12,804 nucleotides of DNA from Pseudanabaenaceae cyanobacterium MP8IB2.15 (GCA_030248825.1 JARCMB010000355.1:1-12804); one strand, 5' to 3'; shown: positions 5,685 through 12,804, numbered from the stretch's first letter. Notes: generated by a model not told the origin, from the sequence alone. Numbers and translations are program-made.

Positions 5685-7310
5685 TTAATTTTGAGCTGGA
5701 GTAGTTTGCTTAATGAATGAACCGATGTCAGAAATGTCTGTAACTTCAGTTGGTGTGCCACTGGTGATGTTGTCTTTAGGGTCGATGATTACTAACTCGC
5801 TGGCAGATACGCCACTGATAATTTCTTGGTTGGTCAGTCCTTTAATCCCTAATTTCACCAGACGTTGTTCTACTAAGCCTCTTTTATCCACGACAAAAAC
5901 ATAGGGTTGTTGATTGCGGTAGGCGATCGAATTACTCGGCAAAACCACAGCTTTGGGGTTAGCAGCGACGGCAACCCAAGCAGAAACGCTGGTCCCGATC
6001 CGAATTTTTGTGGCTCCACTAGTAACCCGAATTTTTACTTTCTGGGTTTGATTGTTGGCAGGACTGATGTTAACCACTTCACCGATTGCAGTTGCAAGCG
6101 CGATTGCCGATTCATCTGCGAGATCTCTAATCGCCGTAGAATTTGTCGTGGCATCTAGAAAAATATAAACTGTCTGCCCTGTTTGAACTCTATTAGTATT
6201 ACTGGCAGCTAATTCGATCGTAACTTCTACCTGTTCGGGATCGGCGATCGAAATCGCCGCTACATCTGCTTCAGTCCGAACCCCACTCCGAACATCAGGT
6301 GATTGCAGATTCCAATAGTTGCCCTGCTTAATTTTGAGATCGGCGATCATGCCACTAATTGGGGCTTCGATCGATGTCCCTTTAAGATTTGTATTAGCGG
6401 CATCGTAGCTAGCGATCGCTTCTCTAGAATCATTCTTGGCGACATCGACTTCAGACTGGTTGGCAGCAACTTTTTCTCTCGCCTGACTAATACTAACTTC
6501 TGCACCACCAACATCAGATTTAGCAATTTCGACACTACCCTCGGATTTCTCTAGCTGATTGCGCTTAGTCACGTAGTTGGTGTCTACAGTGCCATTATCT
6601 CCAGTTTTTGAGGTGGCGTAACGCTCTAGGGCTAGCTTGGCTGTGAGTCGATCGCTCTCGGCAATTGCCAATCGAGATTTTGCCTCAGCTAACTTGTTCT
6701 CGGCTTGAGACAGAATGGCTTGGGACTGAGCTAGTCGATCGATCGAAGCTGCCAAATTTTTTGCGGCGGTGTTTTTTGCAGTTTCGGCTTGAGTCAAGTC
6801 AGAGATCGCTTGAATATCATCGACTTTTGCCAATACCTCGCCTTGCCCCACCATATCGCCAAGCCGAAGATCTCGCCCATCTTTTTGTCCTAGAAATTTG
6901 ACGATGCCTGAAGTTTTGAAGTTGAGATAAACCAATCTTGCCGCAGCAACTGAGCCATTGCCTGAAACTAGATCCACTACGGCAGCCGTTCTAGCTCGGA
7001 CAGTTTTGACAGGGATTCGATCGCCAATCGGGATATTAGCAACTTCTGAGTTAGAACTTAACTTAGCGGAATGATTCGATCGAGCTACTACTTGCCAGCC
7101 AATCTGAAACGGTACGACTACCGCTAAGCCAAAGGCGATCGCCCAGAGCAACTTATCCCACCGCTTGTCCCACCGCCGAGTTTTGAGCGCGTTTCGTAAG
7201 CTTGTGAGTTTTTGGCTTATCAGCTTTTGACTTGCTTGTGCTTGACTCGATTTAGGCTCAGAAGTCAGTACAACTTCCTGATTTTTGGGGCTGTTTTCTT
7301 CAGTTTCCAT
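5685..7310 (-). CDS. HlyD-family membrane-fusion (periplasmic adaptor) protein
   Basis: This is an adaptor subunit that would bridge an inner-membrane exporter to an outer-membrane channel. The 541 residues show the full layout: a Ser/Gln/Lys-rich cytosolic N-terminus (1-52), one membrane segment (about 54-73, LLWAIAFGLAVVVPFQIGW), a first lipoyl half with SGIVKFLGQ and GDMVGQGEVLAKVDD (134-165), a long Ala/Glu/Lys-rich coiled coil (about 170-308), the second lipoyl half with TSIEAPISGMIADLKIKQGNY (312-331, given here as IEAPISGMIADLKIKQG), a beta-barrel domain (about 355-450) and a membrane-proximal C-terminal domain. The 61-nt gap to purA may hold the purA promoter. No ABC or RND pump gene lies next to it in the window, so the partner and substrate cannot be inferred. 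DevB-like adaptors of cyanobacteria are the nearest known type. Confidence 0.9.
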   Translation of the reverse strand: METEENSPKNQEVVLTSEPKSSQAQASQKLISQKLTSLRNALKTRRWDKRWDKLLWAIAFGLAVVVPFQIGWQVVARSNHSAKLSSNSEVANIPIGDRIPVKTVRARTAAVVDLVSGNGSVAAARLVYLNFKTSGIVKFLGQKDGRDLRLGDMVGQGEVLAKVDDIQAISDLTQAETAKNTAAKNLAASIDRLAQSQAILSQAENKLAEAKSRLAIAESDRLTAKLALERYATSKTGDNGTVDTNYVTKRNQLEKSEGSVEIAKSDVGGAEVSISQAREKVAANQSEVDVAKNDSREAIASYDAANTNLKGTSIEAPISGMIADLKIKQGNYWNLQSPDVRSGVRTEADVAAISIADPEQVEVTIELAASNTNRVQTGQTVYIFLDATTNSTAIRDLADESAIALATAIGEVVNISPANNQTQKVKIRVTSGATKIRIGTSVSAWVAVAANPKAVVLPSNSIAYRNQQPYVFVVDKRGLVEQRLVKLGIKGLTNQEIISGVSASELVIIDPKDNITSGTPTEVTDISDIGSFIKQTTPAQN

Positions 7311-7445
7311 CTAAACCAACTTAATAATCAGGCTGGATTAGATTGTGCCACATCAACGAGTCCGATACTACTGGGCATACAGCGTAGGCTTTCCATGTTA
7401 TGAATTGCCTTGGAGCCAAAGTATCGAGATCGGTGAGGTCTATGA

Positions 7446-7470
7446 CTAATGGCAAGACGTGCCAAATTAG
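7446..7470. other. Hairpin in divergent intergenic region
   Basis: CTAATGGCA (7446-7454) pairs with TGCCA (7460-7464) and TTAG (7467-7470), with a 5-nt loop and a 2-nt bulge. It lies in the 247-nt gap between the divergent starts of the HlyD-family gene (7310) and cobH (7558). It could be an operator or a leader structure. I see no cobalamin riboswitch box in this gap and recognise nothing else in it. Confidence 0.25.
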
Positions 7471-7557
7471 AGTCGATCGACCGATCAATATCTCTTCGTT
7501 TCCGCAAAATCATACTAAAATCAATAGCTGAACCTTAAATACTGGTTGCGCTGTCTT

Positions 7558-8181
7558 ATGGAATGGCATCAAACTGACGCTCAAAGCCTAGCAACGATCG
7601 ATCAAGAAATTGGTGACCATCCACTTTCTCCATCCGAGTATGAAATCGTGCGCCAAGTGATCTATGCCACCGCAGATTTTGAGTATAAAAACTTAATTCG
7701 CTTTTCCGAGCAAGCATTACAGGCAGGAGCAGCAGCTTTAGCGGCTCGGACTACGATTGTCGTCGATGTTCCCACCGTCCAAGCAGGGATTGCCTCAACG
7801 ATTCAGTCAACATTTGCCAACCCTGTTTACTGTGCCAGCGAAACGATTACGCGCCCGCAAAAAGACAAGTCGCAAGCAGCATGGGGGATTGAGACTTTAG
7901 CCCAACGTTATCCCGAAGCGATTTTTGTGATTGGCGAAGCTCAGACTGCGCTGACGGCATTAGTTCACCTGATCGAGATCGAAGAAATCAAACCTGTGTT
8001 GGTGATTGGTGTGCCATCAGGGTTTGTCGATGTGGATGTGGCAAAATCTCGTCTGCGCGACTCTTTGATTCCACATATTCGCGTCGATGGGCGCAAAGGT
8101 AATGCGATCGTGGCGGCAGCAATTCTCAATGCTTTGGTCAAACTCTCTTGGCAAGCCTATGGCAGTAAAAGTGAAATGTAG
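7558..8181 (+). CDS. cobH: Precorrin-8X methylmutase (CobH/CbiC)
   Basis: CobH/CbiC moves a methyl group from C-11 to C-12 of (cobalt-)precorrin-8 to give (cobalt-)hydrogenobyrinate/cobyrinate, a late corrin-ring step of vitamin B12 synthesis. The 207 residues carry the family blocks: HPLSPSEYEIVRQVIYATAD (21-40), RTTIVVDVPTVQAGI, ASETITRPQKDKSQAAWGIE and VIGVPSGFVDVDVAKSRLRD, then HIRVDGRKGNAIVAAAI. In characterised enzymes a catalytic His occupies the place before T-(C/T)-(A/G)-D; here the residue is Tyr36 (IYATAD). I chose ATG at 7558, giving MEWHQTDAQSL, the N-terminus I recall for cyanobacterial homologues; a TTG at 7546 would add four residues. No other cobalamin genes are adjacent. The gene ends 23 nt from the stop of the convergent gene at 8205. 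Confidence 0.93.
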   Translation: MEWHQTDAQSLATIDQEIGDHPLSPSEYEIVRQVIYATADFEYKNLIRFSEQALQAGAAALAARTTIVVDVPTVQAGIASTIQSTFANPVYCASETITRPQKDKSQAAWGIETLAQRYPEAIFVIGEAQTALTALVHLIEIEEIKPVLVIGVPSGFVDVDVAKSRLRDSLIPHIRVDGRKGNAIVAAAILNALVKLSWQAYGSKSEM

Positions 8182-8204
8182 TTATGGCTGGGATTAGGGC
8201 AGGA

Positions 8205-8711
8205 TTAGGCAATATGGGCGGCAAGTTTACTCTTGGTTCGAGTGAGATGACTGGACTTAACCCGTTTAATTTGTTTCTCGCATAGACTCTGCAAATCAGC
8301 ATTGCTAATTTCTACACCTGCTTGCGAGTTATTTACTTGGTCGAAAAAGATTAAGCTATCTACCGCCTTGAGTCCCAATAGCTGAAATAGGATGTCAATT
8401 ACGCCGATTTCCACACAAACCAGCTTGGGATCGCCGACCTGTAAACGCTCCACATTTGCCGCAGTCTGACTACAGTAAGCATAGACAACGTTCTTTTCGA
8501 TTTCAGGTGAGTCGCGGTTGCTCAGTGTCGTCATCAACCAATTACTCTGCTCAGATTGCAACATGAAGTAGCTTGGATGCCCTAATTTGCTGGCGATTGC
8601 CGACAGTACGGGTGTAATTAGCCCCACGGCATTGGCAGTAACCCCATCTTGCGGCGCATTGTGTAATAGATCTGCGAGTTGGTCGGCGATGATTTGTGAT
8701 TGCTGAGACAT
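8205..8711 (-). CDS. Conserved-looking protein of unknown function
   Basis: I do not recognise this 168-residue protein. It has no signal peptide and no membrane segment. Residues 1-45 look helical (IIADQLADLLHNA, then VGLITPVLSAIASKLG). The middle part is mixed, with WLMTTLSNRD, VYAYCSQTAANVERL and a hydrophobic stretch VGDPKLVCVEIGVIDILFQL (97-116). Then comes LGLKAVDSLIFFDQ, and the tail is basic (KQIKRVKSSHLTRTKSKLAA), which might bind nucleic acid or simply be flexible. The three Cys residues are not arranged as a metal site. Its ATG lies 19 nt after the livH-type stop on the same strand, so it is probably cotranscribed with that permease gene. Codon and base use match the neighbours, which argues for a real gene. 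Function is unknown. Confidence 0.8.
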   Translation of the reverse strand: MSQQSQIIADQLADLLHNAPQDGVTANAVGLITPVLSAIASKLGHPSYFMLQSEQSNWLMTTLSNRDSPEIEKNVVYAYCSQTAANVERLQVGDPKLVCVEIGVIDILFQLLGLKAVDSLIFFDQVNNSQAGVEISNADLQSLCEKQIKRVKSSHLTRTKSKLAAHIA

Positions 8712-8730
8712 AACTTAAGCCATATAAACT

Positions 8731-9630
8731 TTAAATCGTTGCTCTAAAAAGCCCTTGTGGTTTGATTAATAGCACCAAAATCATGATCAGTAAACCCACG
8801 CCTAACTTATATTCCGTACCGATGCAATATTTGGCTAATTCGCCCAAGTTGGCAGGGCAAACCGTGCTGACTTCCTGTGCCACACCTACGATCATAGCTC
8901 CTGCGATCGCGCCGTAGGGATTCCCAATCCCACCTAAAATTACCGCCGCAAACATTGGCAAAATCAGAAACCAGCCCATATTGGGATGCAAGCCGACAAT
9001 CAAGCCATACATGCCGCCACCTAGAGATGTAATCGCCCCCGCAATTACCCATGTCCAGAGGATGACTCGATCGACGTTAATCCCAGCAACTCTTGCCAGT
9101 TCAGGATTGTCCGCCACTGCCCGCATCGCCCGCCCAATTTTCGTGTTTTGGAGAACGTAATAGAGCAATGCAATCACCACCGCCGCGATCGCAATCACTA
9201 CCATGCGATTACGAGTAATCAAAAACCCCATTACTTCGATCGCGGGAAATGTGGGCAGATTATATTTTTGCGGCGAAGTTCCCCAGATTAAAATAATGCT
9301 GTTCCGCACCACCAAAGCCAGCCCAATTGAGACGATCATCACGGTTGTTGAAGTGGCACGCTTCGATCGTAATGGGGCCCAAATCATCTTTTCAAATAGC
9401 AAGACGACAGCGATCGAAACGACACAGCCAAACCCAAAAGCTAACCAGATCGGAAAGTTAAATACGGTATTGGCAAGAAAAGCTAAATAGGCTCCTAGTG
9501 TCAGAGTATCGCCATGCGCGAAGTTTGCCAGCCGCAAAATGCCATAAGTTAAAGTTAAGCCCACCGCCGCTAATGCAATAATGCTGCCAACCGCGATGCC
9601 ATCAATACCTGCTTGCAGTAATTCCTGCAT
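8731..9630 (-). CDS. livH: Branched-chain/neutral amino acid ABC transporter permease, LivH (NatD) type
   Basis: This is an inner-membrane permease of a LivFGHMJ-type ABC importer; in cyanobacteria the equivalent Nat systems take up neutral amino acids such as proline and leucine, and the LivH homologue is, as I recall, NatD. The 299 residues are highly hydrophobic, with about eight membrane segments. Family marks include GIAVGSIIALAAVGLTLTYG (11-30), LRLANFAHGDTLTLGAYLAF (32-51), the cytosolic coupling loop GRAMRAVADNPELARVAGIN (166-185) and FAAVILGGIGNPYGAIAGAM near the C-terminus. A segment VCPANLGELAKYCIGTEYK before the last helix holds two Cys in a predicted loop. GGGGA lies about 10 nt before the ATG at 9630 as a likely ribosome binding site. 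The binding protein, LivM partner and ATPases are not in the window, so the transporter genes are scattered or outside. Confidence 0.94.
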   Translation of the reverse strand: MQELLQAGIDGIAVGSIIALAAVGLTLTYGILRLANFAHGDTLTLGAYLAFLANTVFNFPIWLAFGFGCVVSIAVVLLFEKMIWAPLRSKRATSTTVMIVSIGLALVVRNSIILIWGTSPQKYNLPTFPAIEVMGFLITRNRMVVIAIAAVVIALLYYVLQNTKIGRAMRAVADNPELARVAGINVDRVILWTWVIAGAITSLGGGMYGLIVGLHPNMGWFLILPMFAAVILGGIGNPYGAIAGAMIVGVAQEVSTVCPANLGELAKYCIGTEYKLGVGLLIMILVLLIKPQGLFRATI

Positions 9631-9682
9631 ATTCTGCGATCCCCTAGGATTTGTGACCTTATGTTACTACTCAGCATCATAG

Positions 9683-10000
9683 TTAAGCTTGCTTTTGGTT
9701 GAGCATTTGGATCAGGATTCTCACACTCTCTGCCTGCTGTTCGGCTACCCTTGCCTGTTGCTCGGAGACTCTGGCATTATTTGCGATCATCTGCTCAATT
9801 CCAGTTAGACGCTCGTTTGCTTCTGCGGCGTTCCGCGTTAGGGTTTCTTCAAGCCGATCCATACGCTGATTCGACTGCTGCGCTACTTCAGTTTGCTCCC
9901 GAAAAAATTTGGCTTGCTCATCAGCCAGTTGCACAAATACCGCGACAACGTGCTCTAGCTTGGCATCGATCGAATCTAGTGTGGCTGGGGTGGTTGCCAT
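9683..10000 (-). CDS. Small coiled-coil protein of unknown function
   Basis: This 105-residue protein is almost wholly alpha-helical and is predicted to form a coiled coil from about residue 10 to 100. It is rich in Gln, Glu and Ala and has heptad-like spacing, for example LDSIDAKLEHVVAVFVQLAD, then RMDRLEETLTRNAAEANERL. The unit ARVSEQQ/ARVAEQQ is repeated near the C-terminus. There is no membrane segment or Cys. It starts 31 nt after the stop of the Uma2-family gene on the same strand and is probably cotranscribed with it. I do not know a function; a scaffold or binding partner of the Uma2-like protein is a guess from position alone. The gene is confirmed mainly by its clean frame, its ATG and its amphipathic pattern. 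Confidence 0.75.
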   Translation of the reverse strand: MATTPATLDSIDAKLEHVVAVFVQLADEQAKFFREQTEVAQQSNQRMDRLEETLTRNAAEANERLTGIEQMIANNARVSEQQARVAEQQAESVRILIQMLNQKQA

Positions 10001-10031
10001 TTATTTTCTGCTGAAATATTAGAATTCAAGA

Positions 10032-10604
10032 TTACTGCGCTTCTAACCCAAATACATCTGCCCACGAAAAAGAAAAATCGGGGAAGGCTAGGATCGCAAA
10101 TATATCACCCTGTTCAAAGCGGCGGATCTGTTTGTAACCAATTTTCCCAGGCTTTGTATAAGCTTCGATCGATTGTTTATTAAGGTCAAATAACCAGGCT
10201 TCTGTAATACCTGCCGCGCTATAAAGTGCCATTTTTACCTCGAGATCGTAGGAGATCGTGCTATCTGCCACCTCCACAACTAGCAAAATATCTTGGGGTG
10301 TTGGTAACGCTGATATATAAAAATCATCACGAGGTTTCAGCAGTGCTAGATCTGGCTGTGGCTCTGAAGTATTGCTCAAATAGACTGGATTTTGCACCCA
10401 AATGAGGACGCGATTGCCTAGTCGCTGTTGCCATAATTTGTCTAGTCTCGCCACAGTAGCAGCGTGTTTCCTCCCGATTGGTGACATTTCGATAACCTCG
10501 CCATTAATTAATTCAACGCGATCGATCGAGGAGATAATTCCTGTCGCCACCATTTGATGATATTCATCGATCGAAAATCTACGTCTAGCAATTTGGGCAA
10601 CCAT
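10032..10604 (-). CDS. Uma2-family (DUF820) endonuclease-like protein
   Basis: This protein belongs to the Uma2/DUF820 family, which has the PD-(D/E)XK nuclease fold and is greatly expanded in cyanobacteria; its physiological role is largely unknown. The 190 residues show RVELINGEVIEMSPIG (29-44), then EPQPDLALL (81-89) with the acidic Asp85, LLVVEVADSTISYDLEVK (107-124) with Glu111 and Lys124, and MALYSAAGITEAWLFDL. The PD, E-V and K positions are all present, so the fold's catalytic set appears intact. The C-terminus has the usual IFAILAFPDFSFSWADVF block. ATG at 10604 is preceded by TAAGG only a base or two away, a poor spacing. It lies downstream of a GC-rich repeat copy and upstream of a small coiled-coil gene. 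Confidence 0.92.
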   Translation of the reverse strand: MVAQIARRRFSIDEYHQMVATGIISSIDRVELINGEVIEMSPIGRKHAATVARLDKLWQQRLGNRVLIWVQNPVYLSNTSEPQPDLALLKPRDDFYISALPTPQDILLVVEVADSTISYDLEVKMALYSAAGITEAWLFDLNKQSIEAYTKPGKIGYKQIRRFEQGDIFAILAFPDFSFSWADVFGLEAQ

Positions 10605-10680
10605 ACCTTACGCTCCATGTTTTTCCAATATATTTTGGGGTGATGCCATGATTAGGAGATTTCCTTTAAAGAATCTACCC

Positions 10681-10746
10681 AGCCCCCTGCCCCCAATTCT
10701 GGGGGTTCTGAAAATCAAAGTCCCCAGAATTGGGGATTTAGGGGCT
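10681..10746 (-). repeat. GC-rich inverted repeat, MITE-like, copy 2
   Basis: This is the second copy of the element at 593-661, in the opposite orientation. Bases 10715-10745 match 594-624 without mismatch on the reverse strand, and 10689-10705 match 636-652. It lies in the 193-nt gap between the M61 peptidase stop (10798) and the Uma2-family start (10604), both on the minus strand, so it would form a hairpin in the 3' untranslated part of the peptidase mRNA. The rest of this gap shows nothing recognisable. Confidence 0.85.
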
Positions 10747-10797
10747 TCGGAATGGGTAATTTTTTCACCAGAAACTGCCTTAAAGGAATTAGTAAAG

Positions 10798-12567
10798 TCA
10801 ATGATAATTCGATAGCCAAGCTTTGAGATATTCATCTTGAACAGGTGATGGATTTGGGAGCGATGTGATCGCGTATCGATCGGCTACAGGTTCTTGCAAT
10901 ACTAAACGGGTGTTAAATAGACGATCTTGGCTGAATAGAGTGAGTTCGATCGAATCATTAACTTGAAATTCTTGCAATCGATCCGTAAAATGCTCGGCAG
11001 CTATTCGTACACCGTCGATCGCTAGTAGTTCATCTCCAGGATTAATTCCAGCTAATAGAGCAGGGGAATTATGGCTCACAGATTTGACCATAGCTAAACC
11101 GTTTACCGTTTTGAGTGACATCCCAGTATAGGGTGGTGTATCGTGCGTGGTCACAGACTGGACTCTCAGCCCAAATGGTTCGAGATAGTAATCATAGTCT
11201 AGTTCCTGTGTGCCGTAGAGATAAGCACGGAAAAATGGCTGTAAATCCATGCCAGCGACTGATTCGATCACGGCATGGAGATCGGGTTCGGTAAAGCCGC
11301 GCTCTGATTTACCAAAATATTGCCACATCAATCGCATCACATCATCTAAACAACGTTGATTTGCGGTGCGATTGCGAATCAACAAATCCAATAGCATCGA
11401 GACTAATTCGCCTTTGAGATAATAAGAAATCTGTGTATTCGGACTATTAGGATCGGGACGATAGAGCTTAATCCAAGCATCTAAACTCGATTCGTACAGT
11501 GTCTGGAAGTGTCTGCCAGCAGTGGTTTGCAAGCGTGTGATATTCTCTCCCACCAGTTTGAGATAGTGTTTGATATCATATAAACCTGCACGCAATGGAA
11601 ATATTTGATCGTAATAGCTAGTCGTGCCTTCGCTAAACCACAGAGAAGAGGTGTAATTTTCCCGATCGTAGTCAAATTTCTCCAAAGCCTTGGGTCTAAT
11701 CCGTTTAACATTCCAAGTATGAAAAAATTCGTGCGCCACTAGATTCATAAATCTCAAATAGCCATCTTTACGAAATCCCAAACGTGGATAGTTAAGCGTA
11801 CAACAGTTTTTATGTTCTAATCCACCATTCCCACTGGCAGAAAGATGGAGCAGAAAGAGATATCGATCGTAGGGCAGACCACCGTAAAGATCGGCTTCAA
11901 TTTCGATAATTGCCGCCGTATCTTTGACGATCTGAGTTGGATCGGGATTGCCTTCTCCCCAGATAATTAACTCATGGGGAATGCCTCGTACCGAGAACTG
12001 ATGACGGCTGTGCAGTCCGATCTCAAATGGACTATCGGCAAGCGTATCGAAATCTAGCGCGAAAAAAGTATTGGGTCGATCGAATACAGATGGTAGTGCT
12101 GTAGCGATCGACCATTCTTGCCGAGGTAAAACAATCTCAACTGTCCAAGCATGTTGTTCGTGTCCAGGCACAAACATAAATGTCGCCGCCCCATTAAAAA
12201 ATCCATGTGTTCGATCGAGGTGATTAGTCCGCACTGTTAGCTCGTTCGCATAGATCAGATAACTAACTTGGATGTGATGATTACCCGCACCTGTAAGCAC
12301 GTCAGTTGTGGTGATCCGCCAGTGATTTTTGCTAATCTTTTGCCAAGCTAGAGACGTGCCATTTCGATCGACAGCTCTAAAGCCTTGAAGATTCTTGGCA
12401 TATTCGCGCACTAGATAAGAGCCAGGTGACCATACAGGCAGGTGTAAGTCTAGGTATTTTTCTTGCCAATCGCTAATCGTCAACTGAACGTGGATAAAAT
12501 GATTCTCTGGCTGCGGCATTGCGACCACATATTGCCATGGTTGAATTGCCACAACTGATTCGGTCAT
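10798..12567 (-). CDS. M61-family metallopeptidase with PDZ domain
   Basis: This is a zinc aminopeptidase-type enzyme of family M61 (glycyl aminopeptidase relatives), predicted to remove N-terminal residues, often Gly or Ala. The 589 residues comprise an N-terminal beta-rich domain (about 5-170), the catalytic domain (about 175-460) and a PDZ domain (about 483-557). Key motifs: GGLEHKN at 248-254, the zinc site HEFFH at 279-283 within AHEFFHTWNVKRIRP, and LWFSEGTTSYY at 309-319 with Glu313 as the likely third ligand. The PDZ part has NSPALLAGINPGDELLAIDG (500-519). All catalytic residues are present. No signal peptide is seen, so it is probably cytosolic. Its ATG overlaps the stop of the upstream WYL-like gene as ATGA, so the two are translationally coupled. 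The substrate is unknown. Confidence 0.94.
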   Translation of the reverse strand: MTESVVAIQPWQYVVAMPQPENHFIHVQLTISDWQEKYLDLHLPVWSPGSYLVREYAKNLQGFRAVDRNGTSLAWQKISKNHWRITTTDVLTGAGNHHIQVSYLIYANELTVRTNHLDRTHGFFNGAATFMFVPGHEQHAWTVEIVLPRQEWSIATALPSVFDRPNTFFALDFDTLADSPFEIGLHSRHQFSVRGIPHELIIWGEGNPDPTQIVKDTAAIIEIEADLYGGLPYDRYLFLLHLSASGNGGLEHKNCCTLNYPRLGFRKDGYLRFMNLVAHEFFHTWNVKRIRPKALEKFDYDRENYTSSLWFSEGTTSYYDQIFPLRAGLYDIKHYLKLVGENITRLQTTAGRHFQTLYESSLDAWIKLYRPDPNSPNTQISYYLKGELVSMLLDLLIRNRTANQRCLDDVMRLMWQYFGKSERGFTEPDLHAVIESVAGMDLQPFFRAYLYGTQELDYDYYLEPFGLRVQSVTTHDTPPYTGMSLKTVNGLAMVKSVSHNSPALLAGINPGDELLAIDGVRIAAEHFTDRLQEFQVNDSIELTLFSQDRLFNTRLVLQEPVADRYAITSLPNPSPVQDEYLKAWLSNYH

Positions 12568-12804
12568 ACTTTCCCCTTTATTGTGCGAGATTGAACGATT
12601 TGCTGATTCTCAAGTTTAACTGAAGAGTCTTGGTATTTGAGGTAAAGAGCAGTTGCTTTGTCTGCAAACTTTACACGAACAGAGAGGGGGGAAATAATCT
12701 CGCATTCTTCAGCGTAGGGCAGTATTTCTCGAAACAACCAGAAAGTGCTGGTTACGGGCTTGATCGCTCTGCGGGTTGGCTGCGCTTGCTCGTTTAGCCA
12801 CTCA
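12564..12804 (-). CDS. C-terminal end of a probable WYL-domain protein (5' part outside window)
   Basis: A minus-strand frame is open from the window edge to TGA at 12564-12566, giving 79 residues without a start inside the window. Read in pieces it contains VTSTFWLFREILPYAEECEI, then ISPLSVRVKFADKATALYLK and YQ. A short aromatic/Arg stretch, a predicted strand ending in I-S-P, then S-V-R and a final helix ending in L-Y-x-x-Y is the usual C-terminal extension of WYL-domain proteins, many of which are transcription regulators. The assignment comes from this tail only; the WYL motif itself and any N-terminal HTH would lie beyond the edge. The stop overlaps the M61 start by 4 nt (ATGA), which implies an operon. 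The last 30 residues (SRTIKGKV at the end) are polar and unremarkable. Confidence 0.65.
   Translation of the reverse strand, partial: EWLNEQAQPTRRAIKPVTSTFWLFREILPYAEECEIISPLSVRVKFADKATALYLKYQDSSVKLENQQIVQSRTIKGKV

Noticed and set aside
7328..7513. A 61-residue minus-strand frame in the divergent region
   Set aside because: It fills the promoter region between two divergent genes, is Arg- and Ser-rich without a recognisable pattern, and has no convincing start signal.
7311..7557. Possible cobalamin riboswitch before cobH
   Set aside because: No B12-box-like sequence was found in the 247-nt region; only a short hairpin is visible.
7546..7557. TTG start adding four residues to CobH
   Set aside because: The ATG at 7558 gives the N-terminus I recall for related cyanobacterial proteins, and the TTG has no ribosome binding site.
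9203..9490. A 95-residue plus-strand frame antisense to the permease gene
   Set aside because: Long frames opposite hydrophobic membrane genes are common artefacts; the sense frame has clear family motifs.
10608..10835. A 75-residue minus-strand frame between the M61 and Uma2-family genes
   Set aside because: It starts inside the M61 coding end in another frame and runs through the palindromic repeat, whose translation gives typical low-quality repeat peptides. No supporting motif is visible.
1..12804. CRISPR array, tRNA, rRNA, insertion sequence or prophage
   Set aside because: I saw no regularly spaced repeats, cloverleaf-like sequence, transposase or integrase motifs on either strand.

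Overview
The window looks like chromosomal DNA of a cyanobacterium. At least seven copies of the HIP1 octamer GCGATCGC occur in 12.8 kb, where about 0.2 would be expected by chance. Shorter CGATCG and GATCGATCG stretches are very common. The protein set fits too: a cobalamin-pathway CobH of cyanobacterial type, an NtcA-like helix-turn-helix regulator, a Uma2-family protein and a RelE-type toxin-antitoxin pair. A filamentous or Pseudanabaena-like lineage is only a guess. No transposase, integrase, CRISPR array, tRNA or rRNA was found.

Left part (1-3710). The 3' end of enolase (+) converges on a two-gene minus-strand unit, truB then queF, both concerned with tRNA modification. A long GC-rich inverted repeat lies between them. 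Next come, on the plus strand, an overlapping antitoxin-toxin pair and a Crp/Fnr-family regulator. The regulator has a GTA-N8-TAC element just before its start codon. A perfect 16-bp bidirectional terminator hairpin closes this part.

Middle (3714-8711). On the minus strand lie an HlyD-type membrane-fusion protein, purA (TTG start) and rplY, with purA and rplY probably cotranscribed. On the plus strand is cobH (precorrin-8X methylmutase). It converges, with only 23 nt between stop codons, on a minus-strand gene of unknown function that follows a LivH/NatD-type amino acid permease.

Right part (9683-12804). All genes are on the minus strand. In transcription order they are: the C-terminal end of a probable WYL-domain protein (absent from a simple ATG-based ORF list because its 5' end is outside the window), an M61 metallopeptidase with a PDZ domain whose ATG overlaps the upstream stop by 4 nt, a second copy of the GC-rich repeat in opposite orientation, a Uma2-family endonuclease-like protein, and a small coiled-coil protein.

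Most of the window is housekeeping: glycolysis, tRNA modification, purine synthesis, ribosome, cobalamin and amino acid transport. I see no clearly new multi-gene system. The items most worth a second look are the paired inverted repeats, the possible autoregulatory site of the Crp/Fnr regulator, the missing catalytic histidine in CobH, the unknown gene behind livH, the Uma2/coiled-coil pair and the WYL-M61 overlap.
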